55,037 nt of DNA from Candidatus Nomurabacteria bacterium (GTDB taxonomy: Bacteria > Patescibacteriota > Minisyncoccia > Phycocordibacterales > UBA9973), in contig JAPLXO010000010.1 in NCBI GenBank assembly GCA_026396065.1, forward strand, positions 57,073 to 112,109, read 5' to 3'. Both the position numbers and the translations under genes were made by a program. Positions 27,826-37,697 of the stretch are shown one piece after another. The first letter of the stretch is position 1. Each line of letters opens with the position of its first letter. The notes under the pieces are model-generated. The model did not search any database, was not told the origin of the DNA, and saw only the letters and a list, made by a program, of their open reading frames with translations.

Positions 27826-27867
27826 CCCTATTGCATTTCTTTGTCCTTTATATATAATGGACTCATC

Positions 27868-28725
27868 ATGTTAGATGAAAATAATAATCTAAAAGACTCC
27901 ACTTCAGACGTTGCAAATTCATATAGGACAGATGTTTCTTTATCTGTTTTTAACTTGTCCTATAAAAAGACAAACAAGCTAATAAGCGCATTGTATATGG
28001 TTACAGACATAATGGACAGAGAAGAGCCATTAAGAAATAAATTAAGAAACATTGGTAGTAATATTGTATCAGACATCCATACTTTATCATTAAAAACATT
28101 TACCGAAGCAGTACAGGCAGTCTCTGTTACAAAAGAAAGAATCTCTGAAATTGTGTCTTTTTTAGATATAGCATCTTCTGTAGGAATGATTTCGGAAATG
28201 AACTGCAATATCTTAAAAAAAGAATTTTTTGAATTAAAACAATCAATTATAGACCACTCACAAAACAATAACATATCTCTTTCTAATTTTTTTGCTCAAA
28301 CAGAATCGATCTCTGATTTACCTGCTGTTTCTGATAAAAAAATAGACCACTCTAACGGACAACTTTTTAAAAGACACACTCCAATAATACCACCAGTAAA
28401 TAGCCAGACTTCTACTAGGATTGGTGTCCAAAAGGGAAGCACTTTACTTAGAGCTATTTCAGAAAAAATTCCAGTTGTTCATAATAATCAAAATTTCGAT
28501 TCTCTTAAAAAAGAAAGAAGAGATATCATACTTAAAATAATAAAGGACATGAAGGATGTTCACCCAGAAGCAGGCAGAGCTACTATCAAGGACATCAAAG
28601 ACAAGGCATTTGGATCACTACTTTCTTGTGGAGAAAAGACTTTGCAACGTGAGCTTGTCTCTATGATAAAGGACAAGCTTCTCACTAGAAAAGGGGAAAA
28701 AAGATGGTGCAAATATTCTATTTAA
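27868..28725 (+). CDS. Hypothetical, helical N-terminal domain plus C-terminal winged-helix-like domain
   Basis: YKKTNKLISALYMVTDIMDREEPLRNKLRNIGSNIVSDI and C-term RATIKDIKDKAFGSLLSCGEKTLQRELVSMIKDKLLTRKGEKRWCKYSI. Confidence 0.6.
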   Translation: MLDENNNLKDSTSDVANSYRTDVSLSVFNLSYKKTNKLISALYMVTDIMDREEPLRNKLRNIGSNIVSDIHTLSLKTFTEAVQAVSVTKERISEIVSFLDIASSVGMISEMNCNILKKEFFELKQSIIDHSQNNNISLSNFFAQTESISDLPAVSDKKIDHSNGQLFKRHTPIIPPVNSQTSTRIGVQKGSTLLRAISEKIPVVHNNQNFDSLKKERRDIILKIIKDMKDVHPEAGRATIKDIKDKAFGSLLSCGEKTLQRELVSMIKDKLLTRKGEKRWCKYSI

Positions 28726-28864
28726 ATTCTCTTTTGTGCATCATTTCAATGCTCTACGTTCTATAATCTTTGCCAGAAAATTTTATTGCATTTTAGACTA
28801 AAACATGATAAGATTTACCGAGTGGATTTATTGCCTTTTAATAGGGTTTATCCACAGTAATATT

Positions 28865-28893
28865 TTGATGTTTCATACGTCAGATATTATAAT
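28865..28893 (+). promoter_or_regulatory. Sigma-70-type promoter for the S-layer-like gene
   Basis: TTGATG-N17-TATAAT. Confidence 0.65.
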
Positions 28894-29280
28894 ACTAGTA
28901 TAGATTTGTATTCACGATTATTTCGTGTAATTACGTATCTATATATTGTATTTGTTTCGCTCACAATTTCGTCGAAAAAATTTTGAGTAAAACAAGGAAA
29001 GGTCATTGAAAACTAAATATATAGATTCTTACGGATTTAATTCTGTAAGAAAAAAATGTTTACGTTTTCAGTTTTTTTATTGAGAGTTTTGTCTCTTAAT
29101 AAAAGTTTAAAGTATATCTGTCCACTGTTTTTATTTTCGTTAAAAAGGAGATGAGAATAGTGATAGAAAAAAATTGTATAGTTCTTAGTTTTGTCGAAAC
29201 TAATTAATGACTATACGAACCTGATAAATAATTTTTTAAATAAAAAATAAAAAACTTTTATCAGAATTAAAATTAATTTT

Positions 29281-31176
29281 ATGAGTAATTTATTCAAAAC
29301 AAAAATCTTTCTTGGAATGATGATTGTTGCAATAATGTTCGTAGGTGTTTTTGCTCTTAATACAGCAAAGGCTACAACAGATTGTACAGTCGTAGCTACA
29401 ATGAATATCGGTTCTAGAGGAGCAAGTGTTACTTGTCTTCAAAACAAACTTGGAATGACACAAGTAACTGGTTATTACGGTTCTATTACAAAGGCAGCTG
29501 TTACTGCTTACCAAGCAGCACACAGTCTTCCTACAGTAGGAATCGTAGGACCACTTACAGCAGCTTCATTAAACGCTAACACAACTACAACTACAACTAC
29601 AACTACAACTACAGGTGCGCTTTGTCCAAATGGCAACTTGCTATCAAACAACTGTGCAGCTTCTACTACTACAACAACTACAGTAGCACTTTGTCCAAAT
29701 GGAATGACATTGGCAAGTAACTGTATGACTGGTGCAGGTACAGTAAGTACAAGTGGTGAAGGTGCAGTAACAGTAACTTTTGATGCTACTCCTATAAACT
29801 CTACTACTGTTAACAGAGGAGAGAATAAGGCAGTTATGGGTATCAAAGTAAAAGCTACTGGTTCTGATATGAAAGTAACTCGTCTTTGGTTAGACATCGG
29901 CACTCGTGTCTGGTTGTCTGCTGATTCTGTTACTTTGATGGATGGATCAACAGTTCTTGCTACTCTTCCATTGACATCTTCTACAGTTACTGAAGTTACT
30001 GTAGGTTCTGCATGGAGATTAGAATTCAACGGTCTAAACGTTACTGTTCCAAAAGATACTACAAAAGTATTGACAGTAAAGGTTGGACGTCCAACAGCTA
30101 CAGTAGCTGATACAGATGTTGTTGTTGCAACAACAAGTTCACTACGTGCTGTTGATATGGCTGGTATTACAGATACATACACATTTTCTGCTCTAGGAAC
30201 TCGTACTTGGGATCTTGCTGCTTCTAACGCTGCACAAGGTACACTTACAGCTACTTTGAGTTCAACTTCACCAGTAGCTCAATCAGTTTCTGGCCTTAGT
30301 GCTACAGCTGGTACTACAACAGATGTTAAGCTTATGGATTTCGATCTTAAAGCAACAGATGGAGCTATCAATGTTACTGACATCTCTGGTTTAATTACTA
30401 CAGACGCTGGTACATGTACACAAGCACAATGTTTATCAACAGTTGAACTTCGTGATGGTACAACCGTCCTTGATTCAGTTGTTGGTGCTTCTACTTTTGA
30501 CTTCGCTGAACAAGATATTACTATTGCTGCTGGTGCGACAAAGACATTGTCAATCTGGGCTAAAGTAAATCATGTTGCTGGTTCATTCGTAGTTGCTGGT
30601 GATGCTCTTCACGCTGTTATAAACAACGTGGACGGTACAACTGGTACTAGTTACACTGATGCAAGTATTACTCCTACAGTTACAGGAAACGCACAATACT
30701 TCTTCCGTTACGCTCCTACTATTACAGTAGCAGCTGGAACTATTGGAACTAGAGTATCAGATGGTACTTCTACAACTCCAAACTTCGGAGGTGATTACAG
30801 TTTAGTATTTACAGTTGCTGCTCCGTCAACTAGTGATATTTTTGTTAAGACTCCAGCATTTGCTGTCGGTCAACCAACAGTACCTACTAAGACTACAGTA
30901 GCATTAGGAGGAGTTCTTACAAATTCTACAGCTGTATCAGGAGCAACTCTAAAAGGTTCAACTCTTACAACTTGGGATAAGATTCCTGCTGGTCAATCTA
31001 GAACATTCACTATCACTTCTAACATTCCACATGGTGGAACTGCTGGATATGTAGGTGTTACTCTAGCTACAAATGGTATTAACTGGTCATCATCTGAATC
31101 AGATAGTACAGGTACTACACAAACTTGGGGTCTTTCAGAAATAAAGACAAATACTGTTCTAGTAACAGCTAACTAA
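29281..31176 (+). CDS. S-layer-like secreted protein with peptidoglycan-binding domain and Thr-rich linkers
   Basis: Signal peptide MSNLFKTKIFLGMMIVAIMFVGVFALNTAKA, PG_binding_1-like NIGSRGASVTCLQNKLGMTQVTGYYGSITKAAVTAYQAAH, poly-Thr tracts, beta-rich repeats. Confidence 0.78.
   Translation: MSNLFKTKIFLGMMIVAIMFVGVFALNTAKATTDCTVVATMNIGSRGASVTCLQNKLGMTQVTGYYGSITKAAVTAYQAAHSLPTVGIVGPLTAASLNANTTTTTTTTTTTGALCPNGNLLSNNCAASTTTTTTVALCPNGMTLASNCMTGAGTVSTSGEGAVTVTFDATPINSTTVNRGENKAVMGIKVKATGSDMKVTRLWLDIGTRVWLSADSVTLMDGSTVLATLPLTSSTVTEVTVGSAWRLEFNGLNVTVPKDTTKVLTVKVGRPTATVADTDVVVATTSSLRAVDMAGITDTYTFSALGTRTWDLAASNAAQGTLTATLSSTSPVAQSVSGLSATAGTTTDVKLMDFDLKATDGAINVTDISGLITTDAGTCTQAQCLSTVELRDGTTVLDSVVGASTFDFAEQDITIAAGATKTLSIWAKVNHVAGSFVVAGDALHAVINNVDGTTGTSYTDASITPTVTGNAQYFFRYAPTITVAAGTIGTRVSDGTSTTPNFGGDYSLVFTVAAPSTSDIFVKTPAFAVGQPTVPTKTTVALGGVLTNSTAVSGATLKGSTLTTWDKIPAGQSRTFTITSNIPHGGTAGYVGVTLATNGINWSSSESDSTGTTQTWGLSEIKTNTVLVTAN
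29578..29614 (+). repeat. In-frame hexanucleotide (ACAACT)n tract encoding poly-Thr
   Basis: ACACAACTACAACTACAACTACAACTACAACTACA. Confidence 0.95.
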
Positions 31177-31214
31177 CCCAATAATTCTGGTCTAATACGC
31201 CTTAAAAAGTATTC

Positions 31215-31246
31215 AAAAAACCACTCCCGAAAGGGGTGGTTTTTTG
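31215..31246 (+). terminator. Rho-independent terminator after the S-layer-like gene
   Basis: AAAAAACCACTCCcgaaaGGGGTGGTTTTTTG. Confidence 0.92.
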
Positions 31247-31283
31247 TTTTTATTTTTTTATATTAATGTATAATATGTATTAT

Positions 31284-33302
31284 ATGAATAAATATATTAA
31301 TAATATATTAAATTATTTTAGTTACTTTTTAGTATTTCTTTTGCCAATTTTTTATATTGGTCACACATTTGTTCCGTATATTAGCTCAAGAACTTTTCTA
31401 TTTTATGGTTTTGTAGAAATTATGACAGCTTTTTGGATTTATGCTCTAGTTACAGATCCATCATATAGATTAAGTAAAAAAACATTATTATATTTTTTAC
31501 CAGTATTTTCTTTTGTATTTTGGATGATTATTTCAGGAATGTTAGCAATTAGCCCAATGCTTTCATTTTGGTCGTCAATAACTAGAGGGACAGGATTACT
31601 CACTTTATTCCACTGTGTATCACTTTCTTTAATAATTACATCTTTAATAAAACATAGTGGATTTCAGTATCTTTATAGATTAATGCACTGGTTTATTAAT
31701 GGTGGTGTTATTTTAGCTATTTCTATTTGGCTTAGTGCTATATTTAATATCTTTCAAGACAGTGTAGGAGGTGGTTTAATTGGTAACTCTTCTTTTGCAG
31801 GAGCGTATTTACTTTTTGTTATAGCTTTTATTTTGTTTCTTTTTGTATCTAAAACTAATAATAAAAAAGAAAAGATGTGGCTTGGAATTAAGACTGCAAT
31901 TATATTATTTTCACCAGTTTTTATAAATATTTATGGATTATTTACTGGAAGTGGAATCTTGGGTACTGCTCGTGGAGCAATTATTGGAGTCATTGTAGGT
32001 TTGATTACTGCTTTTGTATTTTATTTACTACTTTCTGTTAAGAAGCGTATTCGTATTTTTGCAATTATATTAATTATTCTTGGTGGAATAATTTTTTCTA
32101 TTGGTTGGTCAAAACTAATGAATCCAAATACAGTATTACATAAATCATTTGTGCAAGTTGCTGGTGGTGCAAGATTTATTTTTATGGATGTAGCACAAAC
32201 CTCGATGGATAAGCATCCATATTTTGGTTATGGTCCAGAGAATTATCCAATTGCATTTCAAGAAAATTTTAATCCAAAAATATTACTTCCAGAATATCAT
32301 GGTGAAGTTTGGTCAGATCGTTCACATAATATATATTATGATATTGGTGTATCTGGTGGTTATCCTGCTATATTTCTATATATATTATTTATTTTATCTA
32401 TAATATATGGTCTTTATAATTTGAAAAATAAAGAGATATTTAGTCGTACACAAATTTCTATTTTAGCTGGTTTAGTCGTTGGATATATCTTTCAAAATTT
32501 ATTTGTTTTCGACTCATTAGTATCATTGATGGGGTTGTTTATTTTAGCTAGTATTATTTTTGAATCTCAAGATTATTTAATTAAACAACAAAAAGACATT
32601 TCTTTCCAAGTTGGTGATTTTGTTAAGAATATTACTATAATTGTTTTAATTATATGTTGCTCTACTTCTTTGATATTTTTTGTTTTTATGCCATTAAAAA
32701 AAGTATCTAATTATTACAGAATTGTACAAATGCCTATAGACATTCGTGTTAAACATTACAATGATTTATTGAATGGGTCATCAATAGGGAATCAACTAGA
32801 TGTAAGTGAAATATCTGATGCAATGTATAATCTTTATAATGCCAATTTAGTTGATATAAAAAATGACCCTAAATTGTTACTAGATGTTGAAAGTGATATA
32901 AAAGGATTAATTGTCTACCTTGAAAGAAGTAGAGAAAAAAATAAATTTATAGATGTTAGATTAAATACAGGTATTGTTTTTTTATATAATACACTTCATT
33001 TCTTAAATGAAGAACCTTACGACCCAGTTACAGGAGATCATTTATTTAATCTTTTAGACAATACAAAAACATTCTCACCTAAAAATCCAGAAATTTATTG
33101 GGCAATGGCTCAGATATATTATTGGAAGAAAGACTCTTATGGAATGATAGATTCTTACAAAAAAGTGATTGATATAGAGCCAGGTATTCCTGAGTCATAT
33201 AACTTTTTACTTAGACTAGCAAAGATTACACAAGATAGTAAATTGTATAATGAATTCTTAGAGAAGGCCAAAATTCATATTCCAGATTTTGTTCCGAATT
33301 AA
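31284..33302 (+). CDS. O-antigen ligase/Wzy/PglL-like multi-pass membrane protein with C-terminal TPR-like region
   Basis: Multiple TMs; FMDVAQTSMDKHPYFGYGPENYPIAFQENFNP...WSDRSHNIYYDIGVSGGYPAIFLYILF; C-term NPEIYWAMAQIYYWKKD. The track start at 31236 lies in the terminator, so a downstream ATG is preferred. Confidence 0.82.
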   Translation: MNKYINNILNYFSYFLVFLLPIFYIGHTFVPYISSRTFLFYGFVEIMTAFWIYALVTDPSYRLSKKTLLYFLPVFSFVFWMIISGMLAISPMLSFWSSITRGTGLLTLFHCVSLSLIITSLIKHSGFQYLYRLMHWFINGGVILAISIWLSAIFNIFQDSVGGGLIGNSSFAGAYLLFVIAFILFLFVSKTNNKKEKMWLGIKTAIILFSPVFINIYGLFTGSGILGTARGAIIGVIVGLITAFVFYLLLSVKKRIRIFAIILIILGGIIFSIGWSKLMNPNTVLHKSFVQVAGGARFIFMDVAQTSMDKHPYFGYGPENYPIAFQENFNPKILLPEYHGEVWSDRSHNIYYDIGVSGGYPAIFLYILFILSIIYGLYNLKNKEIFSRTQISILAGLVVGYIFQNLFVFDSLVSLMGLFILASIIFESQDYLIKQQKDISFQVGDFVKNITIIVLIICCSTSLIFFVFMPLKKVSNYYRIVQMPIDIRVKHYNDLLNGSSIGNQLDVSEISDAMYNLYNANLVDIKNDPKLLLDVESDIKGLIVYLERSREKNKFIDVRLNTGIVFLYNTLHFLNEEPYDPVTGDHLFNLLDNTKTFSPKNPEIYWAMAQIYYWKKDSYGMIDSYKKVIDIEPGIPESYNFLLRLAKITQDSKLYNEFLEKAKIHIPDFVPN

Positions 33303-33308
33303 TATATA

Positions 33309-35396
33309 TTGTTGTTAAATAAAATGAAAAAAGTATTAAAAATATGTTTATTAGCACTTGCGTTTACCCCTGTTATAACAGATAACTCTATTTTTTATGC
33401 TTCCAATAGCACAGAAAGTATTTTTCTTAGGTCAATTATCCTTCTAGTTAGTGTTCTTTTTTTGTTCAACTTTTTTTATAAAAAAAGTTTTAAAGATGAA
33501 ATAATTCAAAAAGTTAATAAATATATTAAAGACCCTATTAGTATTTCTATTATTTTTTTTATTTGTACTTTAATCATAAGTACAATTTTTGCAGTAGATA
33601 AATATAGTGCTTTTTGGGGTACAGTAGAAAGGTCTGAAGGGCTAATAGGCATAATCTATATTTTTTCTTTTTTTGTTTTTAGTTTACTTATTTTTGAAAA
33701 AGAAGATTGGATTTGGTTTTTCAAGTTAAGTTTGTTTGCTTCTTTGATTTTAATCTTTAAAGAATTTTTTGATATATTTGGTGGAATTGGTAAAAGAGGT
33801 TCTTTTTTGGGTAATTCTGCATTTCTATCTGGATATTTATTGTTTGCAATCTTTTCTTCCATTATTGTTTTTAGTGAAATAAAAAAGAATTTTTGGAGAT
33901 ATTTTTCTTCTATTATTTTTATTTTATCTATTTTATCTATTTTTATTATGGAGACGAGAGGAACAATTGTGGCTTTGGCGATTTCTTTTGTTTTTTTACT
34001 AATCTTTTTTATTATAAAAGGTAAAAATATTTCGTACAAGAAATTAAATTTACGGATCATAGCAATTATTACTTTATGTTTAATTATTGTTTTTTCAATT
34101 TTCTTTATTTCCACAAGAAAAAGTGAGATATGGCAAAAGGTTCCAGGACTATCTAGATTGGCTGTTATAGGCCGTAATAACGCCTCTACAGAGACTAGAT
34201 TGATTATGGTAGGGGTAAGTATGAATGCTGTTAATCCTATACAAAATGGCTGGAAGAAGTTTTTAATAGGCTGGGGACCAGAAAATTTTCGACTTGCTTA
34301 TGGACAATATTTCAACCCACAGCAGTTTAATTATGAAGTTGGTTGGTTTGATAGGGCACATAATAAACTTCTAGACCTATTGGTTATGAATGGTTTATTT
34401 GGGCTTTTAGCATATTTATCTATATATTTCTTTTTATTTAATACAATATTAAAAAGAATTAATAATAAAAAAGAAGACGAATTTTCTTTAATTAATACAG
34501 GTTTACTTTTTTTTGGAATTTCACTGTTCATACATCTTTTATTTATTTTTGATCAAATAACAACATATATTTCCCTTTTCTCTGTATTAGCTTTTGGTCT
34601 ATATTTAAAGTTTTATGATCACGATTCTTTTAATAAAGAATATAAAATATACAAGCTAAGCTATATTTTTATAGCTACATTTTTTTCAATCTTGATCTTA
34701 TTTTTAACTTTTGTTTTTTTAAAAAATGATTTGTTTTCTTATATAGAATTAAAAAGGTATGCAAGTTTAAGAGAGAAGAGTGAAGTTCCTGTAATGGTAA
34801 ATAGAATAGGTGAAGTGTTTGAACCATTTACCATTGCCCAAGAAAGAATTCGATATGATTTTTTGTCTTTTGTGATTAAAAATTATGATGCAAAAAACGA
34901 AGAAATAGTAAAGTTGTCAGACATAGCTATTTCAAAAGGGGAAGATTATATAAATAAAAGACCTGATAACTTACAATTTATTAATTTATTAGCTTTAACT
35001 TATACAAATCAGGGACATAAAATAGAAAATTTTGAATTCTTAAAAAGAGGAGAAGGTTATTTCAATAAAATTCTTTTAATCGCACCAAATAAACAAGATT
35101 TTAATTATGGATTAGCTTTAAATTATCTTTATCAAAAAAGATTTAATGAATCTTTTGTTAAGTTTGAAAATATCTTTGATGTAAATCCAAAATATTTCTC
35201 ACAAGAGGGTGGTGGACCTGAAGGAATCTATACTCTTTTTATAAAACATTTTTATGAAGTAAGAGATAAAGATAATTTTATTAAAACAACTAAAAGATTA
35301 AAAGATAATAATTATTTTGATTCAAATAAATTAGATCAGATTCTTAACTTAATACAAAAGTATAATGTTTGGCCAAACATTAACTTTAAACAATAA
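33309..35396 (+). CDS. Second O-antigen ligase/Wzy/PglL-like membrane protein with TPR-like region
   Basis: Same architecture: KKFLIGWGPENFRLAYGQYFNPQQFNYEVGWFDRAHNKLLDLLVMNGLFGLLAYLSIYFF; first likely Met at 33324 (MKKVLK). Confidence 0.82.
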   Translation: MLLNKMKKVLKICLLALAFTPVITDNSIFYASNSTESIFLRSIILLVSVLFLFNFFYKKSFKDEIIQKVNKYIKDPISISIIFFICTLIISTIFAVDKYSAFWGTVERSEGLIGIIYIFSFFVFSLLIFEKEDWIWFFKLSLFASLILIFKEFFDIFGGIGKRGSFLGNSAFLSGYLLFAIFSSIIVFSEIKKNFWRYFSSIIFILSILSIFIMETRGTIVALAISFVFLLIFFIIKGKNISYKKLNLRIIAIITLCLIIVFSIFFISTRKSEIWQKVPGLSRLAVIGRNNASTETRLIMVGVSMNAVNPIQNGWKKFLIGWGPENFRLAYGQYFNPQQFNYEVGWFDRAHNKLLDLLVMNGLFGLLAYLSIYFFLFNTILKRINNKKEDEFSLINTGLLFFGISLFIHLLFIFDQITTYISLFSVLAFGLYLKFYDHDSFNKEYKIYKLSYIFIATFFSILILFLTFVFLKNDLFSYIELKRYASLREKSEVPVMVNRIGEVFEPFTIAQERIRYDFLSFVIKNYDAKNEEIVKLSDIAISKGEDYINKRPDNLQFINLLALTYTNQGHKIENFEFLKRGEGYFNKILLIAPNKQDFNYGLALNYLYQKRFNESFVKFENIFDVNPKYFSQEGGGPEGIYTLFIKHFYEVRDKDNFIKTTKRLKDNNYFDSNKLDQILNLIQKYNVWPNINFKQ

Positions 35397-35540
35397 TATT
35401 TATTAATTATTATTTGATTACAAAAAAGTGTATAGTAAATAAAATTTATGTTTTTATGATATAAATCGGTGTTAAGCTGATTCAAAAATTGATTAATTCA
35501 TATTTATGGTGTATTATTATGTACAGTTTCAAAAGAATTT

Positions 35541-36395
35541 ATGAAAAATAAAGTAGAAAAAATCAAATGGATTTATAGAGAAGAAGGATTGAGATCAGTC
35601 ATATCCTATAGTGCCAACTTTGTACTTGCAAAAATGGGATGGTTTCGTGATCAATGGATATTTGGGAGATTGGTGGAAATCTTTGGCAATAAAGTCCACT
35701 TAAATGGATGCACTTTTAGTGTAGACAGCCCTTTTATTTTAACTGTATTTAAATGTCGTTTTATTTTAGGTAGATATGAAACAAAAGAAAGACAAACTGT
35801 AGTACGTTTTTTAGATCCTTCTTTACCTGTTGTTGAGTTGGGTTCATCTATTGGTATAGTCTCCTGTATAACAAACAAAAAGCTAATAAACCCTAAAAAT
35901 CATGTAGTAGTTGAAGCAAATCCAAACCTAATTTCTTTATTGAAAACTAATCGTGATTTAAATAATTGTCAGTTTAAAATAATAAACAAAGCATCAGGTT
36001 ACGGAAGCAAAGAGGTAATTTTTTATCAACATGATAGATTTACAAGTGGAGGGTTACAAAGACCGACCAACAAGCCTATATCAGTAGAGTCAATTAGTTT
36101 AGAAGAAATTTTAACTGATAATAATTTTGAATATTCTAATCTTATTTGTGATATTGAGGGTGGAGAAATAGATTTGATTGCACATGAAAAAGATTTTATA
36201 GCAAAAAGGATTTATCAAATTATTTTTGATTTACATCCTTCAATAGTCGGTGAAGAAAAAATACATTTAATGTGTGAAGAACTAAAAGCTGCTGGTTTTA
36301 ATCAGATAAAGACATATATTTATGGTGGTGTAACTTACGGTGATGTTTTATTGTTTGAAAATAGTAATATTAAAAAAATATTACATAAAAAATGA
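35541..36395 (+). CDS. FkbM-family methyltransferase
   Basis: VVELGSSIGIVSCITNKKL, VVEANPNLISLLKTNRDLN, ESISLEEIL...LICDIEGGEIDLI. Confidence 0.85.
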   Translation: MKNKVEKIKWIYREEGLRSVISYSANFVLAKMGWFRDQWIFGRLVEIFGNKVHLNGCTFSVDSPFILTVFKCRFILGRYETKERQTVVRFLDPSLPVVELGSSIGIVSCITNKKLINPKNHVVVEANPNLISLLKTNRDLNNCQFKIINKASGYGSKEVIFYQHDRFTSGGLQRPTNKPISVESISLEEILTDNNFEYSNLICDIEGGEIDLIAHEKDFIAKRIYQIIFDLHPSIVGEEKIHLMCEELKAAGFNQIKTYIYGGVTYGDVLLFENSNIKKILHKK

Positions 36396-36401
36396 TTTTC
36401 T

Positions 36402-37697
36402 ATGGTAGATAAAAACTATTTTTTAAAGTCTAAAATTAAAAATTTTTTAAGGAAAACAGAAAAATATACTAAAACTGATATGGTTTATATTGCCCAAGGA
36501 GGATTTTGGACATTATTTAGTCAAGTTATTGGTAGTCTGTCTTCTTTTGCAGTGGTTGTAATTTTGGCAAATATATTAACGAAAGAAGATTTTGGTCAAT
36601 ACCGCTTTGTTATTTCAATAGTTTCCATACTTATAATTTTTACTTTACCAGGTTTAAGCACTTCTATTACAAGATCTGTTGCCAGGAAACAAATTATTGA
36701 TTTTAGTAAAATCATAAAAGCCAAAATTTATTGGGGTTTTATTGGATCACTTGCGACTCTTTTGGTAGCAGGATATTATTTTTATAATAGTAATATAGAA
36801 ATAACTTATGCATTAATATTGTCAGCATTATTTTTACCTTTTATTGAACCGTTTGCTATTTATTCAGCTTATTTTAAAGGTAAACAGGATTTTAAAACTA
36901 CAGCAATATATGAATCAATTTCTAGAGTATTTCAAGCACTGGTTATTATAGCTATTGCTCTTATTACACATAGTATATTAGCTTTACTTTCTGCTTATTT
37001 CATTGGGCAAATAATCGCGCGTTTATTTTTTTACAGAAAGACATTAAAGGATGAAAAAACACAAAATATAGAAAAAGTTATTCTTGAAAATAAGTCTGAT
37101 GATACCATTAAATATGGTAAGCATTTATCAGCAACACAAATAATAAATACTATTACAGCTAACATAGACAAATTACTTGTTTGGCATTTTCTTGGGGCAG
37201 AGATTCTAGCTATTTATTATATTGCTCTTACAATACCCAAAAATATTGTATTACTATGTAATATTATACCCAGAATTGCACTCCCAAAATTTTCTCAAAA
37301 TACATGGGATCAAGAAGAGCGAACAAAAGTTATTAAAAAATTATTTAAATTTTTCTATATACTTATAATACCAGCCCTAATGTATTTCTTTTTGGTACCA
37401 TTTGTTTTACCATTTATATTTAAGAATTACAGCACTTCAGTTTCAATTGCAATTATACTATCATTCTTAATTATTTTAGCTCCAATGAATACAATGATAG
37501 GTCAAATTCTTCAGTCTATGAAATCTATTAAAAAAATAATTTGTTTACAAATTATTTCCCTGATTACTTTTATAGCCACATTCTTTATATTATATATAGT
37601 CTTTGGAGCTAGCCCTGTAGTTGCAGCAACAGCACTTGTTGCAAGTGAAGCAAGTGCTGTTCTTGTTGGTGTCTTTTTAATAAAAAAAGAATTATAA
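36402..37697 (+). CDS. Oligosaccharide flippase (Wzx/MATE-like)
   Basis: GGFWTLFSQVIGSLSSFAVVVILANILTKEDFGQYRFV; repeated TM segments. Confidence 0.87.
   Translation: MVDKNYFLKSKIKNFLRKTEKYTKTDMVYIAQGGFWTLFSQVIGSLSSFAVVVILANILTKEDFGQYRFVISIVSILIIFTLPGLSTSITRSVARKQIIDFSKIIKAKIYWGFIGSLATLLVAGYYFYNSNIEITYALILSALFLPFIEPFAIYSAYFKGKQDFKTTAIYESISRVFQALVIIAIALITHSILALLSAYFIGQIIARLFFYRKTLKDEKTQNIEKVILENKSDDTIKYGKHLSATQIINTITANIDKLLVWHFLGAEILAIYYIALTIPKNIVLLCNIIPRIALPKFSQNTWDQEERTKVIKKLFKFFYILIIPALMYFFLVPFVLPFIFKNYSTSVSIAIILSFLIILAPMNTMIGQILQSMKSIKKIICLQIISLITFIATFFILYIVFGASPVVAATALVASEASAVLVGVFLIKKEL

Noticed and set aside
28848-28856. Replication origin
   Set aside because: Only a single DnaA box, with no dnaA/dnaN neighbourhood or box cluster.
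29578-29690. CRISPR-like repetition
   Set aside because: Short in-frame hexamer repeats encoding Thr; no repeat-spacer organisation. No CRISPR array was seen in the window.
29508-30182. 224-aa antisense ORF in the S-layer-like gene
   Set aside because: Fully antisense to a convincing secreted protein; Val/Thr-rich composition is the mirror of its Thr-rich codons.
33656-34114. 152-aa Lys/Ile-rich minus ORF
   Set aside because: Antisense of hydrophobic TM codons, which gives K/I-rich shadows.
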